Below, piece by piece: positions 57,627 to 64,000 of a stretch of DNA of 64,000 bases (its first letter is position 1; each line of letters starts with the position of its first letter). Below the pieces are notes generated by a model that saw nothing but the letters and a program-made list of their open reading frames with translations, made no database searches and was not told the origin of the DNA. Source of the stretch: Siphonodentalium dalli. Taxonomy: Eukaryota > Mollusca > Scaphopoda > Gadilida > Siphonodentaliidae. The stretch is taken from positions 15,422,450-15,486,449 of the forward strand of contig CP136069.1 of the NCBI GenBank assembly GCA_032622095.1, written 5' to 3'. Made by a program: the position numbers and the translations under genes.

Positions 57627-58410
57627 TACTAGCAGGTTAGCCCGCCGCTGGCGGCAATCGTCAGAAACATGACATTTTTTAAATTAATTTTGTTTTTAAT
57701 TTTTTAATTTAATGTTTTGTTTTTCAATGAGTTAATTCTGCCTTTTTAATCAAGAGAAATGATGGTACCCGTCCCTAAAAGAAGTATGATTTACGGTACA
57801 TCGGGCGGATTAACTGACCCGATGAAAATTTGGAATGACAGACATAAGAATCACACAACACGCTCATGTAATTACATTTTTTTTTTCAATGAGTTAATTC
57901 TGCCTTTTTAATCAAGATAAATGATGGTATCCGTCCCTAAAAGAGGTATGCTTTACGGTACATCGGGCGGAAAAACTGACCCGATGAAAACTCCCCCGTT
58001 CCTAGGAACGACAGACATAAGAATCAGACAACACGCTCATGTCTGGATAGACACGCTCACGTTTGCCCAGACATAAGAATCACACTACTTGCATACGCTC
58101 TTTATAGCGACGCGACGCGTCATATACAAAAGGCTACGATAATAAAGAGCGTTACTCGGTTAACCAACCCAAATATGTAAGATATAAGGAGCGTTTCGCG
58201 ATATTGCGTTAAGCACTCCCGGCCAATGACGATGACTGGGGAGTGGATAAGGGTGAATGAGTCGTCGCACGGGTTCGCGAATGATCCGATGATATTTCCC
58301 GTGATTTTTTACCCTTAGATTGGAAGTTTGAGCCCAATCGGTCCAATCGTTTTCGAGGACAACTATACACATATATTTATATATTTATATATATATTTAT
58401 ATACGTATTT
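57627..58410 (+). mobile_element. Family C-like element with internal tandem duplication
   Basis: It starts ACTAGCAGGTTAGCCCGCCG and ends CCAATCGGTCCAATCGTTTTC then a TATATTTA-rich tail, as in RTE-type 3' ends. A unit of about 160 bp (CAATGAGTTAATTCTGCC, AATGATGGTA.CCGTCCC, TACGGTACATCGGGCGGA) occurs twice at 57725 and 57887. A reverse copy of the head is at 55560-55656. No ORF. Confidence 0.65.
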
Positions 58411-58838
58411 CTCAAAATATATAGTAGATAAATATGAATCTATTAACTTTTTCTTGTTTCGTGTATTTGTATTTAAATCTGTATATCTCACATACCATAT
58501 TTATTGGTTTCTTGAGATTAAATAATTGAAATAAATTGAATCACTCTCCCAAAAAATAAAATCGCTGTGGAGTGTTTGATTATCGCACACTCTTTATTGC
58601 TGTATATATATAATAGACACAGAGTGTGCTTTTGTGCATTATCGCATTCATATTATCATTATACTATACTATTAGTATATATTTTAAAGGAAATTCTTAA
58701 TTTTTGGTAACTTTTATTTCTAAAGTATAAGCTACAACAATGCCATCCCTGTCTTTAACATCTTCATATATACTAGTAACTCATTGAGGAGTTAAAAACT
58801 ACGTGAAATCTGAAGAATATGCTTGGCTCTAACTTTAC

Positions 58839-58949
58839 CTATTGTACAGAAAGTTCCATCATAACCAGGTTCGCACACACAATGGAACCCATTAACCTCA
58901 TCTACGCACGCGCCGTGATCACAAGGTCCACTGAGACAGTCGTTGATAT
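58839..58949 (-). CDS. EGF/C-type lectin gene exon: calcium-binding-type EGF module (most 5' one in the window)
   Basis: Acceptor TTTTCAG, donor GTAAAGTT, phase 1-1, 111 bp. Starts [14 protein letters not shown], then [12 protein letters not shown] and GYDGTFCTI. It enters in phase 1, so at least one more coding exon must lie upstream, beyond 58949; none was found before the window end. Confidence 0.88.
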
Positions 58950-60400
58950 CTGAAAAGGAAAAGAAACTCCTGATATTTTAGGTTACATTATTATAGTGAA
59001 CATGGTAATACATATATAGAGAGGATCTTCAACGAGTTACGTTAGAATATAAGATTGGTGAGACGGCATAAGCACCATACACTGTATTCAGTTACACGTA
59101 TATTTTATGGAAACAATAATGTTTCTCTTTCAGATCCCATGTTTTATCCGTGTGCTATACACCACACGGATACTGTTAGAGTGTCCACAAGAAGGACTTG
59201 TGGCACATCCTCGACACATCCTCGACACATCTGCAGATAATTAAACTGCTTTTGGTAAACTTCGTTTCTCATAAGAACCCCCGTGCGTAAAGATCAAACT
59301 TTTTGCCGTATTTTGCACTGTTAGAAATTACTGTCGGTTCGACGTTGTGGGCCGTCATAATCGACGGTCCCATACCGTTATTTTATATGAAAATTGTCTA
59401 AATCAAATACTTTCGGTGATTCAAAGTCATGCCGTCAAAATTCAATAGTATATTTATCGGCGACCATATTATATACGGCAATGACTCCATACAGTATGAC
59501 TGAATCTTTCTTTGCTGATATTTAATATGTATTAATATGCGCTTAATATAGCGGCATTCATTCTGTGTTATGCGGTCGGTACGTATATTGATGAGTACGT
59601 TAACTTTTTCTCCTTCCGGGGTTAAGTTCGCGTTTTATCATTCAGATCATTTCGCCATTTTTCTTTGACGTTGCATGTTTGATCCAAACTATTGTTTTTT
59701 GGGGGGGGGGGCGGGGAACTGTTACCTGTTCGATTGTGGACAGTTGTTAAGACGGTCTGATTTTGATTCCTTTGATAACCGGACAAGTTTAAATTCTGCA
59801 CTAAATTAGAGAGTTGAGATTCATGGTAAATCGATCCATGGCGTGATTGTGGGTCTGACTTCATTCGACTCAGTGATGATGTTGAAATTGGCAGTGTTGT
59901 GACTCAGTATCGAAACACTGGCACATTTACTGACACAAGAGGATACAGGTACAACTAACACGAGCTTCGATGTCAACCAATAGTGACAACAATAACAGCA
60001 ATGACTCGACGAGCAGCTACTACTATTAGAATGTTAACAAATCAGTTGACAGTGTTCTGAATCTGATTGTTTCAAAGCCCATGCATGTACAATTACAAGA
60101 GATGACATACATGTGCATGTACTGTTCGCACCAGTGTAATTCACAAGAGCTTCAGTTCCAACAACAACACCCTAAACAATGAACTGACGCCGCACAGTGA
60201 CGGATGATCACATATCTACAATTCCAACTTCTCAATTACACGGAAGGTCAAGGTCGTATGGGGAAGGAAATCTTAAAATTTGGTCTACGGTTTTTATCAC
60301 TTTTAACGTGATTTTACTGGTTTTAATTGGTTAACTTATACTTTTATTTGTACATATTGTTACATTAATCCATTTTATGACAACTATTTTAAAAGTGTAT
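58950..60400. other. Non-coding stretch
   Basis: No exon or element recognised. A G-run at 59701-59710. The part from about 60280 may be the 5' UTR of the following LINE. Confidence 0.45.
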
Positions 60401-60537
60401 GCATGGTTGGACCGAAGTTTGACTAAAATTTGCCGCTCGAAACGTGGTGCAACGAAATTAGGTGAAGGCCGCCATCTTGGCTTCTTGGTCAACTTTGAAG
60501 TGGGGACTCTATCGGTTTGACCCATTAGCGATAAACA

Positions 60538-62525
60538 ATGGTCGTGTCACCTGAGAAGATACACAGTGATTCAGACGGAAGAAATAACATATCCTTGATG
60601 AGCTATAATCATGATACCAACATAGTGAGGACTTCAGCTCGACTCAAGAAGATTGAGCAACAAGACAACAACACACGAATGATAAAGCCATTCAAGCTGA
60701 ATGTTGATAAAACACTTCAGAAGAAGATAGAGGCTGCCAACAGAGAAACTACTGTGCAATACAAGGTAACGGTGGTGGTATCACAGGAACAGCAGATGCC
60801 ATTTCGTTCGAAGTTATAAAAGAAGCCATCGTGTTTTATTTCAACGAATTTCCAAAATCCGAAGGAAATGCACAGATCGACTATGACCGGGACACAGAGG
60901 GAAGTATTGTGGCACTGGTTATAAAGGTAACAAATAAATCTGTACCTCAATACACGTTGAATGTATATCCAACAAAATGCAGCTTTCTTGTGAATGGAAA
61001 ACATACCGAAAAGTTCATGAACGTCGACTTGCTTGGGATCCATCAAACAATAGCTGATGTGGTACTCAGAGGGAAACAATTAGACTTAACAACACTCAAC
61101 AACATTCTGAAAACACAACTCTCTGAGATTCGCAAGAAGATCCATCAAGATACATCGAATGAAGTTATTTCCTTGACGGATGGAGAAAACATCAAATGTC
61201 GAAAATGCAACAAGAATGTACAAAAACGTGGCGTCATCTGTGAAACGTGTAACCGGTGGGTGCATTATTGGTGCGAACGTATATCCGACAGTGAGATAGC
61301 TGATCTTGAAAGTAACGTACATGCCTACAAATGCAAATTTTGCTTAACAGGAGATGAAAGACCCGCAATGGAAATGAGCAAAGATCTAGCATCTATTGAT
61401 TATTGCAGTTCTAGCCCAACACCACTAACCAGGCTTGCAGAAATTCAACCTGCAATGACAACAACATCTACAGCATCCCAGCTGCTTACCGAAGAGAATG
61501 ACAACAGCAACAATGATCGGTGTGACATGTGCGATGAGATATGCAACGACAATACCAAAGTTTGTCCTCTATGTGGAGTAATGACTCATAACAAATGCGA
61601 CGATGGAGACAATGACTGTTGTGCGAACTGTGATGCAATACACAGTGAGCAGATGATTGCTTCCTCACACACCGAAGGCGAGTTAGAAGTTCCTGCTGAT
61701 AACACAGTCACAACATCACACGAAGTTCTCCAATATAATAACACCATACTGGCGAGTACGAAAACCCAATCTTCTTCAATCGACAAGGTTGACAGGAACA
61801 GGGAAATGACTACCAACGATACTGATTAGCACATGACCCAAAACTCGAAACAGATGCGGTTGCGTGAAAGTAAAGTCAGGAAAAGAGAGGAAGAGGTCAA
61901 ATTAAAGGAACGGCTCATTCAGGAATTTGATACCGAAAGAATATGGTTTAAAACATATATTCACAAACTCAAAATTAACATCTCGGAACTCGAAAATCAA
62001 ACGACATACTAAAGAAAAAAACTCTCAAAACCGACAAACTTTATAAATATCCAGAATACAGATGTTAGCAGTCCAACACAGCAGTCCAGTACATACAACC
62101 TAATGGAACGCTTGCAAAACAAAGTCACAAATATGGTTCTGGAGCAGATGGACTCTCAGATTAACAATTTGAACCAAGCATGGAAAGTCTCTCAGCTGTC
62201 AACGACACCTAGATCGCAGCAGAAAGGAGTCGAGACCCAAACACAAACCGAATTCAACAGTGAAACACGCCCGCTTGTGAACACACAACCTAACATGGTG
62301 ACAAAATTATCTGGACAACCACTATATTCTTCGATACAGAAACCTATGCAACAGATACCGCATAGAGAGGTGGTAATGAACAACAATATAACAAATGTGA
62401 GAACAAGACCTCCAATCCGCGAAATAAGCGAGAGATGGAAAAGTGTCCTGAAGTCATCAAACGAGGTAGAAAGACAGCAACGAAATAAAAACACTAACTC
62501 ATGTGGTTTTAATAACTCAAATTGA
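60538..62525 (+). pseudogene. LINE ORF1 with PHD finger and coiled coil, broken
   Basis: It opens MVVSPEKIHSDSDGRN and shifts frame near 60760. The second frame has YTLNVYPTKCSFLVNGKHTE, a block I know from invertebrate LINE ORF1s, then a C4-H-C3 PHD finger (CRKC, CETC, WVHYWC, YKCKFC; about 61198-61342) and a second zinc cluster (CDMC, CPLC, THNKC, CCANC; about 61522-61632). A TAG at 61827-61829 precedes a charged coiled coil (KVRKREEEVKLKERLIQEF); a second break follows near 62010. The last frame, 62103-62525, is polar. ORF1 proteins bind the element RNA. Spacing to the endonuclease ORF is about 30 bases. Confidence 0.8.
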
Positions 62526-62551
62526 AGGGACAACAGTGTCACTCAAGCAGA

Positions 62552-62908
62552 TGAAAAGCACCATCAGCATTCCATATCTACCAATACAGAAAGACCACTG
62601 AATCATTTTTTGTCCAAGCGACCGACTCCAAACAACTGGAGATAACACAAGATCAACCAAGTACTTCAACCCCAACACACCAAATACGACTAGTAACATT
62701 CAACTGCAAAAACTTGAAAACATGTGGTTCGATGTTTAAAGATTTATATGACGTCGGTGATATATTCTTGGTACAAGAACATTGGCTATATGATTTTGAA
62801 CTAAAATTAATTAACAACCTCCACAGTGGACTATTAGGTGCTGGAAAAGCTGTCGACAGCAGTGATCCCTTAACTCCATCACACCTACCCAGAGGATATA
62901 TTCTTTAA
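62552..62908 (+). pseudogene. LINE ORF2 start: endonuclease N-terminus only
   Basis: The open frame reads QIRLVTFNCKNLKTCGSMF and DIFLVQEHWLYDFELKLI, the N and E motifs of an apurinic-type endonuclease, and breaks off after SHLPRGY with a stop. Nothing of the rest of the endonuclease or the reverse transcriptase follows before the window end. So this copy keeps the 5' half and lacks the 3' half, the reverse of ordinary LINE truncation. Confidence 0.8.
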
Positions 62909-64000
62909 ATCGTTTGACCGGAGAGAATTAGAGTTAAAGTACTTTCCCCTATCGGTGAAATACGAATCGCCGAATGCGGCGCTTCTCGTTGGCGAGAGGT
63001 GTATTGTCATCTGCGTTGATTCCGTCTTAGGGTGTGGACCGCCTAAATTTTGTTGAGCAGCCATATTGAATGTGCACCTTTGCCGGAGTTACAATATATT
63101 GAAGCCAACAAGACATTATCGCTTTACAGATTCATGCATTAACTCAATAACAAAATCGAACGGACAATGGCTGTTACGCTGGTGATATGACACGGACGTT
63201 GTTCACTGTGAGATAAGCTGATTAGTGTGACGACTGCGTGATCGTTCTTCACCGGCTTGATTGAGTGAGACATTACCAGTTCGCCTTGCGCTCTTGTGCA
63301 CCAAATTCGGTAGTTATACAGTACATCAAGATAGCGGCAAACGTTGGTGTCTTCTGAGGGAATCGTCCGGTTGAGAAATTATGGTGGCGAATCGGCGATG
63401 AGTTATAAGATTGAAGATAAGTATAATTCTTCTTTGTTAATTGACAATGTGCCCAAAGGGTTTGGGAACTGATGTATATATATTAGAATACATATTCACA
63501 GAGGCCCATGGCTCGGTCAATGAAACAAATGTATATAAATTCCGAAATTGGGAGCTAAATTGTGGTTTTACACTTACTATATATGTGTAACAGCACGCAG
63601 TTATATTATTGTAAGCTGCTGCGTTGAGGGTGGTAGGATCGTTTTGTTCACGAAATAATTCGAATTCTTAGTATGGTTCCGAATGTGTGAAATTGTGTAA
63701 ATCACGTGAAAATTGTGATACAATGTTGTATCCGGGTTAGACATGACGTCTGATTGGGCTACATAAAAATATTGCAGTTGATTTGCTCTGCATTCTCACG
63801 GATGCAGGGATGCATACAATATTGGTTGTATTGTGAACGTTAAAATATACATACCATATATTATATATAGAGTTGTCAACTTTTCAAAATTGCGGATTCA
63901 CAAAAAATTAATTAGGGGATGGTTATTCCAAATTACACAAATTGTTTTGAAAATTTGGTTGAAATATCAATGGGTGACTGTGAGTACTGGTTTTGTCGAT
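62909..64000. other. Non-coding stretch, nothing recognised
   Basis: No domain, splice-bounded EGF exon or known repeat was found on either strand. Confidence 0.45.

Noticed and set aside
62103-62542. Antisense hydrophobic frame over the LINE ORF1 end
   Set aside because: It is the reverse of a polar Q/N-rich frame, which produces leucine and valine runs; no independent support.

Overview
This is an animal genomic window with long introns, few exons and very many transposable elements; no bacterial gene layout is present. Exons have GT/AG borders, and an intracellular-type poly(A) signal follows the only complete 3' end. The multi-EGF plus C-type-lectin gene, the CR1/jockey-like LINEs, the Ty3/gypsy element with an env gene and the large set of palindromic MITEs fit a marine invertebrate, most likely a lophotrochozoan and possibly a mollusc. 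The taxonomic placement is inference; no species-diagnostic gene was seen.

The one host gene I can support runs on the minus strand through almost the whole window. Eight EGF exons (58839-58949, 56194-56316, 51508-51627, 47897-48007, 46700-46813, 25262-25381, 24685-24795, 9919-10032) are followed by two exons of a C-type lectin domain (7580-7783 and 5065-5294, the latter with the stop codon) and a poly(A) signal at 4905-4910. Every exon begins and ends in phase 1, so the EGF modules can be skipped or duplicated without breaking the frame. The 5' end (signal peptide, more EGF exons) lies to the right of the window. Most exons were found by reading splice sites, because they have no start codon.

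Nearly everything else sits in the introns of this gene. Main blocks: 1-722, a frameshifted coding remnant of a dispersed animal protein family; 2275-3390, 6620-6964 and 53330-54800, LINE remnants; 16744-20124, a nearly intact CR1-like LINE broken by two in-frame TAA codons; 26946-46106, an old Ty3/gypsy endogenous retrovirus-like element (gag, pol, env) in the 21-kb intron, split by at least three other insertions and a 1694-bp tandem duplication; 60538-62908, the 5' half of a second LINE type with a PHD-finger ORF1. Two MITE families recur: family A (TA target site, ends CAGTAATGCCC, arms like a mariner MITE) and family B (ends CCCTGTGCCAATGC, each end itself a hairpin). A third family, C, begins with CTAGCAGG and ends in a (CAGA)n/ATATAGATA tail. 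In these entries I use the names A, B and C only as local labels.

The strongest second-look items are the env-bearing retroelement and its nested insertions, an 861-bp transposon with 46-bp inverted ends and a clear 6-bp target duplication, a 389-bp tandem repeat carrying three consecutive hairpins, a 667-bp near-perfect inverted repeat, a fourfold nested palindrome, and transposons that touch the splice sites of the lectin gene.
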